The position numbers and the translations under genes were made by a program. The notes below the pieces were generated by a model, which saw only the letters and a program-made list of their open reading frames with translations, was not told the origin of the DNA and made no database searches. Source: Tilletiopsis washingtonensis (Eukaryota > Basidiomycota > Exobasidiomycetes > Entylomatales). Taken from it: a DNA stretch of 64,000 nucleotides. The stretch covers positions 32,362 through 96,361 of the forward strand of contig NW_020312005.1 in the NCBI RefSeq assembly GCF_003144115.1, given 5' to 3'. This document shows, one piece after another, positions 31,379 through 41,906 of the stretch; within the stretch, counting starts at the first letter, position 1; each line of letters opens with the position of its first letter.

Positions 31379-33215
31379 CGCAATGTGCTGCAGCGGCTCA
31401 TGCCTCAGAAGCCGGATCACGAGAGTCCACGCTGTCTGCCATGAGAGCGACCTGCAGACATGAGCACGCCAGAGCTTGCGCCCAGCCTCCATGCCTGCTG
31501 CTTCTCCTCCAAGGGGAAGCGCTGTCTGTCCAATGGATGTCTACCCACGTCCAGCCGCAACACTGTGCAGCTGCGCACCGCTCCCGCGGGGCAGTCTTGC
31601 GTCTCAGGAGCAGGCGGGGAGCGTACGGCCCTGGAGTGCGGTCCCGCTGCCCTGGGCGAGCTGCAGCTCTCGCAGCGGGACGGTCGGAGGCGTCGCCGCG
31701 TGCGGATCGTGGATCTGAGGAATGGCAAGGACCGTCCAGATGCAGCGCAACATGTGTCAGGTGTGGGACCTCGTCTGCTGCAAGGCGTCTGCAGTGCGCC
31801 AGCCATGTCAGCGTGGGAGTGGCGGTCTGCTGCCCAGTTGTCCGGCAGCGAGCCGGGGTCCGCAGCCGCAGAACAGCCCGAGGTGAAGCAAGCAGCGAGG
31901 GAACGGCGCTGGCGTCTGCCATCGGACCGCACGCAGCACGCAGCACCTCATGTGTGGCACTGGTCCTGCAGCCAGCTGTTCACGCGCCGCTCGCTGTGGC
32001 TGGCTCAGGTCCCAGTGTCAGGGTCCCGCGCCTGCGAGGGCGGACCCAAAGGGCCGGATGCTGGATGCATGCAGTGTGGCGCTGCGCCGGCTGCAGTCTG
32101 GCGGCGTCGCAGCTACCGCCCTGAGCGGCTGGTGCCCGCTGCATGCCGCTCATGCAGGCCCGCTTCCACCGCCAGAAGCCCTCCTGCGCTGTGCGAAGCG
32201 GAGCGCCTCATGGCCGTGCCTCCGCCCTGCGGCTGCGGTGCGTGTGGCACAGCGCGTGCCTTGCACCCACGCGCTGGCGCATGCCCGATGCTGCACGCCG
32301 CGTGCGCCGCTGTGTCGGAGTCTAGTTGCCATCGTCCGCGCCGTGCGCGCGCACAGGCCTGTGCCGACGCCAAGGGGCAACGCCGACCCTCTGCGCCTCT
32401 GCGTGCTGCACGGCGCATCGATCTGCGCTTCCGCGTCCGGCGCAGCGCTGCGGCCCCGCCTGCCGTGCGCCGAAGCTCCAGCGCCCAGGAGACTTACGCG
32501 TTATGTAGGGGAACAGCTGCGCGCTCGGCGTGTGGCGCGAGTCCGAGCATGGACGCACGCGACGCGCTACTCAGGACGAGAGACCCAATAGATGGCGCTT
32601 CAGCGGCTAGCGCAGGCTGAGCGGGCGGGAGGTGTGCCAAGGCTGAGTGCCGGTCTGGCAACCGCTCTGGGCGTTCGCAGCCAGTGACCAACCTTTGATC
32701 GTCGCTGCGGACTCATGAGGTCCCGTGTCGCGTCTCAAGCGCTCCAGCACGTCTGCCGACTGCTTCACACTCGCCACCGATGCGTCGGCCCGCCTGTGTA
32801 CCAAGCGACAGGCTGATACGCACATTCTGCGCGATGAGCTTTCGCCCAGCAGGGTTGACGAGACTGCGAGCGACTGTACGAGCGCACGTGGAGCGCTACA
32901 GCAGACATCACTTCAGCAAGACGCTGCACGGAGCTCACCGGCCGCGTACAGAGCTGCACGAGGCGCCTGGGGCGTAGCGGAGCCGATTCTGCGTGTTCTG
33001 CTGCTCAGGAGGCTCAAAGGCGAGCGCGAGAGGGGCTGGACGCGTTGCCGCGGCGCGCAGCCGGGACTCGGGCAGCGCGCGCGCAACGCCGCGGAGCTGC
33101 CTCCACACGGCGGCACGTGCACCGCCAGCGCGGCAGGGTTCTGGTCTTGGCGCCGCGAGCAGGAGGCTTCCTTCCTGCTCCACCTCCCACCACAACAACC
33201 CTGCGCCAGCACATC
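31379..33215. promoter_or_regulatory. 1.8 kb divergent intergenic region (CenC-module protein / GH15)
   Basis: The region separates two divergent genes for glycan-active proteins. It contains long open frames on both strands (one of 386 codons on the + strand), but these are Cys/Arg/Ala-rich and compositional, with no domain. I see no tRNA or repeat. Its size suggests a complex bidirectional regulatory region, as usual for carbon-regulated secreted enzymes. Confidence 0.45.
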
Positions 33216-35371
33216 ATGGCCTCCTCTCAGTTCGGCGGACTGCCCGTCTTCACCGCCGCTGCCATTGCGGCCGCGGCGCTCGCCGCCGGCCTCACGCTGC
33301 CGGCGCTGGTCCCTGCCGCTGCCGTCGTGCCCCGTCGCCTCGGCATCAAGGCCCGCTCGCAGCAGGGCCGCGGCGTGCTCGACGAGCACGAGCTGGCGCG
33401 CCGCAGCCTGACCTGGCTCATCCAGGCGTTCGGCACCGGCGGCAGGCACGCCGCGGACACTGCCGTGGGCGTGATGGTCGCCAGTCCGAGCAGACCCGAG
33501 GACCGCCCGGGCGGCAAGGACGAGAATGGTGCGTGCGCGATCAGAGGCTGTTCTGGATCCTCGCCGACTGACCATCCCGTCAGAGTGCTACTACTTCAAC
33601 TGGCCCAGGTGAGCAGCCTGTGCACGGCACGTTTGTGACACTGCTGATTGCCTCACCAACAGAGACACTGGACTGTGCGTGCGCGCACTCATCGGCGCCC
33701 TCGAGCGCGCCGAGCAGGGCCTCGAGATCGGAGTCGAGCAGGAGTCTGCACGCCGCCTGCACGGCATCATCAAGGAGTGCGTATCGCTTTGCAGCGCCAT
33801 CTCGCTAGGATCTCCTGCCCTGCGTCTCGCGCTTCGCCTCGCGCTCTCCGCTGACCTGCCGCAAACTTAGCACTGTGGAGCTCAACATGAAGCTGCAGCT
33901 GCTTCCGAACCGCTCAGGCACGTTTGAGACGGGCGGCATCGGCGAGCCCAAGTACATGCCAGACGGCAGCGCTTTTGAGGACAGCTGGGGCCGGCCGCAG
34001 AACGTGAGTGCCAGATCAGCAAGCAATGCTACGCTCGCTGAGACCTGTCCAGGACGGCCCTGCGCTGCGGGCGCTGTCGTACCTGCGCTACGCCAACTAC
34101 CTGCTCGCCACTCGCCCGGCCGGCTCGTCGGAGCTCGAGTTCATCTCAACGCTCTACCCGCGTGGAGGCACCCCGGACTCTGTGCGCGCGCTCGTGCGCG
34201 ACGATCTCGACTTCGTCGCCCGCGTCTGGGCAACCGACAACACCTTTGAGCTCTGGGAGGAGGTCGAGGCCTCGCCCTCGGCGGGCGGCGGACACTTCCA
34301 CGTGCTGTGTGTCCAGCGCGCGGCGCTGCTGTCGGGCGCCCGCTTCGCTGCGCGCGGCGACATCGCCGACGAGGAGCGCGCGGAGCGCTACACCGCGGCG
34401 GCGCACGCCATCGAGGAGCGCATGGAGCGCTTCTGGATCACCGACGGCAAGATTGAGCATGAGGGCGGCGAGGCAATCAAGGAGGGCCCAATGGCCATTG
34501 AGTGGGACGACGCGCGCCGGCTCGGTGCGATTAGCAAGAGCACGCTTGCGCTGCCGCACGCCACTCCCACGCTCCAGCGTCTTGGCGGGCAGCAGAAGCC
34601 GACCGAGGTCGATGTCGCGTGCGTGCTCGGCTTCATCCACGGCTGGAGCGGGCACCTCGAAGGCCAGGACAAGGACCTCTGGGCGCCGTGGGGCGAGCGC
34701 GCTGCGGCCACCCTGTACCGCTGCCTGCTGGTGTTCCGCGACGTCTATGCCATCAACCAGGGCAAGGAGCTCAAGGACGGCATTCTGTGAGTGTGCGCTT
34801 GGCGCGGTCTCTGCCGTGCTCCAGACTGACAGAACCTGTGCCAGCGTGGGCCGCTACCCCGAGGATGTGTACGACGGTGTCGTCCAGTCGATCGGCCACC
34901 CGTGGTGCGCACAGCCTCAGATCGCTGCAGTGGCCGTGCTGACACACACGCAGGTTCCTCACGACGCACGGCACGGCCGAGCTGCTCTTCATCTCGGCCG
35001 CGCACTGGGCTCGGCTGGGCCACGTCAAGATCACCGCGCTCTCCCTGCCGCTGCTGCAGATCTGCGACCCGAGCGCCAACATTGGCACGTTCCACCGCGG
35101 CAGCGACGAGTACGAGCGTGCTCTGCGCGGCCTGCGCTCCCTCGCCGAGCAGCAGCTGGCGCGCTGCCGGGAGCTCGTCTACTCCGACGGACGCATGGAC
35201 GAGCAGATCGAGCGCCAGAGCGCCGTGCAGCGCGGTGCACGCCACTTGAGGTGAGCAGTCCGTACGCAGAGCAGTGAAGCGTCACTGAGATGCGGCCCCG
35301 CCTCCAGCTGGAGCTACGCGAGCTACCTGTCGTGCTGGGACGCACGCGACGCTCGCGAGGCGCGCACGTAG
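33216..35371 (+). CDS. Glucoamylase-type glycoside hydrolase, family GH15
   Basis: Predicted exo-acting alpha-glucosidase releasing glucose from alpha-glucan ends. Eight exons (33216-33528, 33584-33608, 33663-33776, 33871-34003, 34053-34786, 34845-34904, 34954-35250, 35308-35371) give 579 aa. The substrate-binding WPRDT is at 111-115. [30 protein letters not shown] is the GH15 core; FELWEEVEA holds the candidate general acid (Glu264/265) and MDEQIERQ the candidate base (Glu543). GRYPEDVYDG and SWSYASYL near the end are also diagnostic. Residues 9-37 form one long hydrophobic stretch ending before RRLGIKAR, a signal peptide or signal anchor. No starch-binding CBM20 follows. The 25-nt exon 2 is fixed by the conserved YYFNWPRD. 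Confidence 0.88.
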
Positions 35372-35579
35372 CGTGCGCCAGCAAGTGACCCTGGATCATC
35401 GCCTCTTCAAGTTATCGTCAATCACCGAGCCCCACACTCCGTCCCCCTGCACCTCGAGCGCCACGAAGCGCCGTGGAACGACGCGCACTGGGCGCGACAT
35501 GGAGCGTCAAAGGGAGCACCCCCTGACGCACCACTCCCCCTCACATCACATACCGTGGCCATAGACTGTGACATTCTCC

Positions 35580-36428
35580 CTACACCTCGCCCTCCCACCC
35601 ATCCAAATCAATGTCCTCATCGCTGCCCACCTCGCCGCCGTCGCGCACTGCCAGTCCGGCCTTGCGCCGCGACTTTGCCTGCTTGCCTGCCATGTCGCGC
35701 TCCTTGCGCTCGCGGGCTGCGGATCTCGCTTGCTCCTGACTGGAGAGCTGGCTCGATGCAGGCGAGCTCGGCTTGGCCTTCTTGCTCTTGCGCAGCGACC
35801 CGGCGTCGCCGGGCTTGAGGAAGCCTGGCGGCAAGGTCTGCGATGGCGTGAGCAGGCAAGTCCAGCCAGCACTGGGCCCTTGCGCCCGACTCACGCTGCC
35901 GTCTTCGACCGCCAGCGCTGCGCTGCGCTTCTTCTCCTTCGACTTCCGACGCACGGGCTCGCTCTTCAGCTCCTCTACGATCTTCATGCCCTCCCGCTCT
36001 TGTTCGTCCATCTCCTCTTCCTCTGCTGCCTGCTCTGCAGCTGCGCTCTTCTTTCTCGCCCAGGAGCCGAATGTGCGGCGCGAGCCGGCGCCTGCTGGCG
36101 ACGCCGAGGTCGAAGCGAGCAGCCACGAGTCCCAGGCAGGCTCGTGCTGGATGCGTGCAGCAGACGGAGTCGCCGAGCCTGACGCGCCTGCAGACGGCAG
36201 CACCCAGTGCTCATCGTCGTCGGCCGCAAGCTGGGTCTGCTGCGCCGGCGTGCTTGCTTGCGGCGAGTCGACGGCCGGCGTGCGGCTGGGGCCAGGCGTG
36301 GCGGGAGCATCCTGCGACGCGGGCTCTGCGGCGGAGCGGCTGGCCGCTGCCGTCGCACGCTGCATGAACTTGAGGCCCTGCACGCGCCCAGAGAGCGCAT
36401 GCACGGTGGCAGAGCGGGACGAAGACAT
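35580..36428 (-). CDS. MPP6: MPP6-family nuclear exosome cofactor
   Basis: MPP6 binds the nuclear RNA exosome and assists Rrp6/Mtr4 in RNA decay. Exons 36428-35895 and 35837-35580 give 263 aa. The defining motif LSGRVQGLKFMQRA is at residues 12-25, so I took the ATG 11 codons before it rather than the one at 36593. The middle has a conserved DSWLLAS patch followed by RRTFGSWARK, and an acidic run EEEEMDEQEREG leads to basic repeats (RRKSKEKKR, KSKKAKPSS) near the C-terminus. The intron length is a multiple of three and has no stop, so unspliced mRNA would also be open. It is longer than yeast Mpp6 (about 190 aa), mainly through Ala/Ser/Pro linkers. Confidence 0.8.
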   Translation of the reverse strand: MSSSRSATVHALSGRVQGLKFMQRATAAASRSAAEPASQDAPATPGPSRTPAVDSPQASTPAQQTQLAADDDEHWVLPSAGASGSATPSAARIQHEPAWDSWLLASTSASPAGAGSRRTFGSWARKKSAAAEQAAEEEEMDEQEREGMKIVEELKSEPVRRKSKEKKRSAALAVEDGSVSRAQGPSAGWTCLLTPSQTLPPGFLKPGDAGSLRKSKKAKPSSPASSQLSSQEQARSAARERKERDMAGKQAKSRRKAGLAVRDGGEVGSDEDIDLDGWEGEV

Positions 36429-36795
36429 GCCAGCAGAGGTGTGGGGCGTGGAAGCGGGAGCGCGAGGGGGGAGGATGTGGAGGGAGGCGAAGAGCGATGC
36501 CTCACCGCTGCGCCGCCGCGCCGCCGGCGCGCGCAAAGGCAGCCGCCGCGCGCCACGCACCGCTGACCGCAGCGCCTCAGGCAGCAAGCTCACAGCTCAC
36601 ATCCCTCGCTCGATGAGCGCCACGCCGAGATGGCCAAGGCACAGCGCATCAGGGACATCAAACGCTGGTGCGCGCGTGGCATGCGCCGGCAGGCACGCAG
36701 GCGTGCTCACACACGCGCGCGGACGACGGCGGCGTCAGCTTGCCTCTCTCTGTACAGCTCAGCAGTGCGTCGTCATTTCGCCCCCCTCTGCCCTG
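36429..36795. other. Short interval between two minus-strand genes
   Basis: The MPP6 promoter and the 3' end of the small membrane protein gene lie here. No other gene seen. Confidence 0.35.
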
Positions 36796-37149
36796 TCATG
36801 TCAAGCGATCCGCATGTCGCCGCCGCGCCGGCCGCTCGTCAGGCGGCAGCCGGCCACTGGCAATGGCGGCCGCGCGCTGCCGCTCGCGCTCGTCGTACAC
36901 GCGGCGCTTCTCCGCGTTGCTGCTCTTGACGCTGAAGTAGCCGAAGCCGGCGAGGAAGACGAGGGCCGTCCATCTGCGCAGAGGGCGGCATCAGCAGACG
37001 CAAGCACGAGGCAGAGCAGCCAAGGGCGCAAGGAGGGCGCACCCGTAGAAGATGGTGCTGGGCCGCCCGAGCTGCTTGATGCTGCGCAGGCCCGCGCCGG
37101 TGCCCACGGCGCCGCCGTTTGGGCGTGGCGGCGGAGGTGGCTGCGCCAT
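36796..37149 (-). CDS. Small single-pass membrane protein (94 aa)
   Basis: I do not recognise the family with certainty. Exons 37149-37043 and 36973-36796 join in frame: a Pro-rich start (MAQPPPPPRPNGG), then LGRPSTIFYGWTALVFLAGFGYFSVKSS with one membrane span. The rest is a charged helix beginning NAEKRRVYDERERQRAAIASG and a basic tail. This layout (short N-terminus, one span, basic helix) is common among small mitochondrial inner-membrane or respiratory assembly proteins. It is divergent from the IMP2-type peptidase, 250 bp away. The mitochondrial location is inferred from the layout, not from a targeting motif. Confidence 0.65.
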
Positions 37150-37399
37150 GTGGAGGCAGCGCGGGCGCTGTGCTGCGTGCTTGAGGCTGGAGGTGGTTGA
37201 TGGAGAAGGGAGGGGACTGGGAGCGGCGGGCCTGTGCAGGTGGAGCGTGCCTGAAGCGTGGGTTTCGCTGGGCGCGCACAGACCGCGCCAACGCGTCAAA
37301 AGCAAGCGAGGAGCGCTACTCGTGCTTGCTTCCTCTCCACCACCACCGGCCCTCCACGCCCCACCCCGTCCTCCACCTGCATCTTTCTCTTTCCAGCCC

Positions 37400-38559
37400 A
37401 TGGCGTCCGCAGCCGCAGGCGCCTCGCGGCGCGCACGTCCGCCGGCGCACCTGCTCACGGCGCGCCTGCTCTGGCTGCCCGTCGTCGCCGTGCTGCTGCA
37501 GGACGCCGTCGGGCTGGCGCAGGTCACGGGCGCCAGCATGGAAGTGAGTGTGTGTGTGTGTGCAGTGCTGGGCAGAGGGATGGAGGGTGCGAGAGTGGAC
37601 GAGGAAGCGAAGCGAGGCCTGCGAGGAGCACTGGAGAAGGTGTGCTGCCGGCGAAGCGAGGCAGCGCGAGGAGCTGCCACGGTGCCGCTTGCTCGTCAGC
37701 ACCACGAGGGCCGTGCCGCCGAGTGAAGCAGGTGTATCTGGCGCTGCACGCTTCGTTCAGCGGCATCCTCCGTGACAACGCTCGAGCTGGCCCACGCGGT
37801 GCAGGAGCGCATCCCGGCCCGCCGCACTCTCCGGCGTGCACTCTGGCTGCAGCCTTCCCGTGCTGACCCCTCGCCTCATTCTCATCTGCAGCCAACGCTC
37901 AACGACGCCCCGTCACGCGCCAAGCACGGCAACGCCATCGTCGTGCTCAACCGCTTCGCCGGACGCTGGGGCGGGCCTTCGCAGTGGAAGCGCGGCGACG
38001 TCGTTTCGCTCGTGTGCGTCTTCCTTGGCAGCCACACAGCTGTGCCCGACTGCTGACCCCCGCGCTCCCTTGCAGCTCACCAGTCGAGCCAGACCTCATG
38101 CTCACCAAGCGTATCCTCGCCCTGCCCGGCGACGTGCTGCGCATTCGGCCCGACAGCACGACGCACGCCCTCGAGTCCTCCGCCTCGTCGCGCGCAAGCA
38201 AGCCGGGCCACTTGCGCAGTCTGATCCGCATCCCCGCCGGACACGCCTGGCTCGAAGGCGACGCTTCGGTTGCGGAGCATGCGCGCGACATGCAGCCTGG
38301 TGCACGACCGTGGCAAGGACTGAGCCAGAGCCGTGATTCGCGCGAGTTCGGACCGGTGAGTCTCTCTCTCTCTCGCTATGCAATACGCCCCCCTTGACAC
38401 GTCACTGACTGTGACAACGACGCATCACAGATCCCAATCGGCCTCCTCCAAGCTCGCATCGCCTTCGTCCTCTGGCCGCCTTCGCGCTTTGGCTTTCCGG
38501 CGCCGCGGGAGGAGGAGCGCTGGCGCGAACTGCCGCCGCGTCGTGCCGGCCCGCGCTAG
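37400..38559 (+). CDS. IMP2: Mitochondrial inner membrane protease, IMP2-type
   Basis: An S26-family serine protease that removes intermembrane-space sorting signals. Exons 37400-37543, 37892-38013, 38076-38355 and 38431-38559 give 224 aa. One N-terminal span (ARLLWLPVVAVLLQDAVG) precedes the Ser box GASMEPTLN, with the predicted nucleophile Ser46. The Lys box is LMLTKRILALPGD (Lys100), and AGHAWLEGDASVA is the conserved G-D-N/A-S region. PIGLLQARIAFVLWPPSRFG matches the C-terminal IMP signature. An insert of about 45 residues (HALESSASSRASK and onwards) separates boxes D and E. Intron 1 is 348 nt. SPase I-like ER signal peptidase Sec11 is excluded because it uses His instead of Lys. Confidence 0.85.
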
Positions 38560-39621
38560 ACGTCCGTCATGCACTTCAACCTCCTCAACACGGCACGCAC
38601 GACAGCATGCTCGTACGACTTCGGCTTAGACCTGCGCCTCTGCGGCACGCGCTATCGCACCTCGTCATCTTCGCAGAATCAAGCTCGTGCAGCACCACGC
38701 CGCTTCCACCGCTCTCAGCCTCCACCGCAACGCCGGCGACTGCTCACTCGCCAGCTCCAGCGCACGCTCGTCAACGGCAGACCACTCGAGCCCAATACGT
38801 CTCCCCGCTGCTCTACCTCGTCTCGACCAACAACAGCATGCTCGCATCGCTCAAGAACATGTGACGGCGCCCCAGCTGAGCTCGGCTGGGCTGCCCTCGT
38901 ATGTCTTACGGTTGAGTCTTCTGTCGTTGTTCGAGGCGAACGTCCGCGCTCGACGGAACGCTCGCTTCTCGTAGCGACAGCGACTGCGCATCTCGCACAT
39001 GCGACGGCGGCGCCCAGCTGAGCCTGGCTGGGCTCGTCCTCGCATGTGTGGTTGATGTGCTTTGTTGCGAGTGGACGAGGTGCATCTGGCCGGCCGGTGC
39101 TGCTGTCGGGGCGAAGAGATGTCCTCGAGCGCCATCGCATCGACAGCGAGAGCGACATCTTGCAGACGAGTACCTCACTATTACATGACGGACACGCAGC
39201 TGACAGCTGGCGACCGTCGCATCAGAAAAGGTACGCCTGCCTGATGTTGCTGTCGAGGCGACGAAACTGTGCCGTCGGCTTGAGCTCCGACAGCGACCAA
39301 GCGTAGCTTGCTTCGATCGTGCGACGGTGTCCAGCCGGCTGTTGAACGCCGTCGTATGAACGAAGCGTGCATCGCCGGTGTCGCTGTGAAAGCCGAAGAG
39401 GTGATTGCGTGTGCGTGGAGTCGAGCTTCGACAGGGACGCGCACACACGCAGCATTTGCACGCGACGGCGCCGCCGTGTTCGCACCCGAGCAAGCCGCGC
39501 CTCCACAGCCGAGGCGCGAGTCACAGCGCGCGTTCCTGAGGCCGTGGACAGTGCAGCGCGGCTTGGCGTCGCCTGTTGCTTCGCGCTCACCACAACACCT
39601 CAAGCACGAAGAGCTGCAAGC
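38560..39621. repeat. 1.1 kb interval with degenerate direct repeats
   Basis: Non-coding. Two copies of a roughly 60-bp unit built around CCCAGCTGAGC-TGGCTGGGCT lie at about 38859-38920 and 38995-39057. Weaker related units follow at about 39100-39160 and 39230-39300 (TGCTGTCG-GGCGA, GACAGCGA). Copies differ by many substitutions. No ORF with domain character is seen. It may include the promoter of the truncated aldolase-like gene. Confidence 0.5.
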
Positions 39622-40330
39622 ATGACGACGCCGTACATGGCTCTTCCGTCGCAGGCGGCGCTCCAGGCTGCATACGTGGGCCTGCCTCTGGCAGTGCTCC
39701 CGACGCCCAGCGTCGTCATTGACGTGAGCATCATGCGCCGCAACGCCGAGCGCATGCGTCGGGCCGTCGACCGGGCGGGCGTGCGCTTCCGCTGCCACAT
39801 CAAGACGCACAAGGCCGTCGAGGGCACGCGCGTCTGCCTCGGCGCTGAGGGCAGTGCGCCGAGCCAGCACCGCGCGATCATCGTCAGCACGCTGGCAGAA
39901 GCATGGCACGTGCTGCCGCTCGTCGAGGAGGGCGTGGTGGACGATGTACGTCGATCTCGTCGGGCGATTCCTTCTGATGCTTACGCTGCGTCCGCCAGAT
40001 CCTGTACGGCGTGCCGCTGCCGGTGTTGCGCATCGCCGAAGCGCGCAGGCTGCGCGACACGATGCGCGTCCGTGCGCCGTCCGGCAGCACGCCCGAGCTG
40101 CGCTTCATGATCGACAGTCCAGCACAGATTGAGGCGCTTGACGCAGCTGGACTGCCGGAGGACGGGCCCTGGTCCGCCTTTGTCAAGGTGGAGTGCGGCT
40201 ACAGGTGCGCTGAGGGCGCGTCCCCCTTCTCTCTCTTCTGCTCACGGCGCCCCCTGCTCACAGACGTGCAGGCCTCGACCCAGCCGCGCCAGAGACTCCC
40301 GGCGCCACGGTCCGTCCGACAGGCCAGCGC
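39622..40330 (+). pseudogene. D-threonine aldolase / D-serine dehydratase-like gene, C-terminal half missing
   Basis: The family is fold-type III PLP enzymes. Exons 39622-39945 and 39999-40204 encode about 177 aa: LPTPSVVIDVSIMRRNAERM, the PLP-lysine segment RCHIKTHKAVEG (Lys61), HRAIIVSTLAEAWH and FMIDSPAQIEALDAAG, then SAFVKVECGYR. A third exon from 40264 starts well (RRAGLDPAAPE) but loses family resemblance within about 15 residues. The second half of the barrel and the metal-binding C-terminal domain (normally another 200 aa) are absent before the opposing gene ends at 40559. A functional enzyme is unlikely unless assembly or exon reading is wrong here. Confidence 0.65.
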
Positions 40331-40558
40331 TTCTGTCAGTGGCGCAGCTGCGGCAGTCAGGGTTCTGCACGTTGCTTCGGCGCTGGTACAGCTTGCGCTG
40401 CTCCCAGCCGCAGCCGCTCAGACGCAGCGGCAGCATGCAGCAGCGCGTGCCGCTCAGCCGGCTCTGCGATCTCACTCTCATACACGTGTGCGTCGAGGCT
40501 GCGGGCGCAAGGCGCTGCCCTGCGCGAGATGTTGCATTCACGCCCCCGGCGGCGAGGC

Positions 40559-41906
40559 CTACGACTGCGGGCCGTACAGCTCCTCGGCGACCTCTCTGCA
40601 GAGGCGCAGCTTGGCGAACTGCTGCTCGTGGTCGATCGCGTTGGGGTGCACCGTCGACGAGAAGCCGCACTGGCCCGAGATGCCGAGCTGCTCGAGCCCG
40701 GCGGGCACCATCTCGGCGGCGGCGCGCATCTTGGCCACCAGCGTCGCCTTGTCCTCCATCGTGGCCACCTTGGTGCTCACGAGGCCCAGCACGACCATCT
40801 TGTGCGCCGGCAGGTGCGGCTTGAGCGCGCTAAAGTCGGCGCCCGAGCGGCGCTCGTCCTCCCACTCGAGGAAGAAGCTGCGTGCGGCACGTGTCAGCGT
40901 CACGCGCGCCTCTCAGCACCAGCGGCATCACAGGCATGCACAGTGCCGACGGATCGGCATGACAGCACTCACGCATCGACGTCGCAGTCGCCGAACAGCT
41001 CCTTGGCAATCGGGGCGTAGCCCTCGCTCGAGCCCAGCGCGAAGTACGTCGACTGGGGTGCGGAGGCGTCAGAAGGTGCTGCAAGAGAGCAAGAAACGTC
41101 GTGTCAAGCCAGTCACTTTGTAGTTGCCTTTGCAGACGTGGGTCGCTGTGGTCAGGTCGTCGGGACGCGGACTGATGCAACGGTTGATGAGGGCGACGTA
41201 GCGCGCGGGGAGCGTGTCGACGTCTTCGCCAGCGTCGCGCTGCTGCTGGCGCATCGTCGGGTCGGTGAGGTACGCGAGGTTCGTGTCGTCGAACTGGATG
41301 TAGCGGCAGCCGGCCTGGTACAGCGCATCGATCTCGGCGCGGTACACGGCCACGAGGTCGTCGTAGAAGTCGGCGAGGTCCGGGTACGCCTCGGTCGACA
41401 CCGCTTCGCGGCCGCCGCGCAGCAGCATCGTCGGCGAGGGCATGGTGATCTTGATGCGGTGCGACTCGCCGGCGGGCAGCAGGCTCTGGAGAAACTCGAA
41501 GTTGCGCACCTCGATGCCTCCCTGCGGCCAGGCGATCTTGGCCGTGACGGCGAGCGTGGGCGGCTTGTGGCCCTCCTTCTGCTCGAGGGTGTTGAACTGC
41601 TCGACGACGCCGTCGATGTGCTTGAGGAAGTCGAGGTGGAAGCTGCGCCGGGGCGTCAGGCGTGCCACGCCCGCGCTGCTGCGGCGCTGCTCACTACTGC
41701 CGGCGGAACTCGCCGTCGGTGATGCACTGCACGCCCTCGCTCACGAGGCGGCGCACATGCTTGGCGATCTCCTCGTCCTCGACGGCACGCAGGCCGGCGG
41801 CGTCGAGCTCGCCGGCAAAGTGCGCGGCGCGCGCCTTGAGCACGGCGTCGGGACGGATGAAGCTGCCGACGTGATCGACACGGAAGACGCGACGCGGAGC
41901 AGGCAT
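40559..41906 (-). CDS. Cobalamin-independent methionine-synthase-like (MetE C-domain) protein
   Basis: A UROD/MetE-like barrel related to the catalytic half of MetE; stand-alone members of this type occur in fungi and bacteria. Exons 41906-41695, 41642-41117, 41052-40973 and 40877-40559 give 378 aa. The start VFRVDHVGSFIRP and EGVQCITDGEFRRQ are typical, as is YQAGCRYIQFDDTNLAYL. Probable zinc ligands are His/Cys in ATHVCKGNYK, Glu in FFLEWEDERR and Cys in ISGQCGFSS. MVVLGLVSTKVATMED is the conserved strand before the last Cys. It lacks the N-terminal MetE half, so it is not a full methionine synthase; the methyl donor and acceptor are unknown. The GTGACT donor of intron 2 is non-standard but forced by frame. 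Confidence 0.82.

Noticed and set aside
31460-32620. 386-codon open frame on the + strand between the CenC-module gene and GH15
   Set aside because: Composition is Cys/Arg/Ala-rich throughout, no domain or hydrophobic pattern, no splice structure, and overlapping antisense frames of similar length; this is what GC-rich non-coding DNA gives.
35772-37200. 475-codon + strand open frame over MPP6 and the small membrane protein
   Set aside because: It is the antisense image of two well-supported minus-strand genes.
40264-40558. Further exons that would complete the aldolase-like protein
   Set aside because: All three frames were read; none shows the H-x-G-x-S-Y region or metal-binding end expected of the family, and the opposing gene leaves no space.
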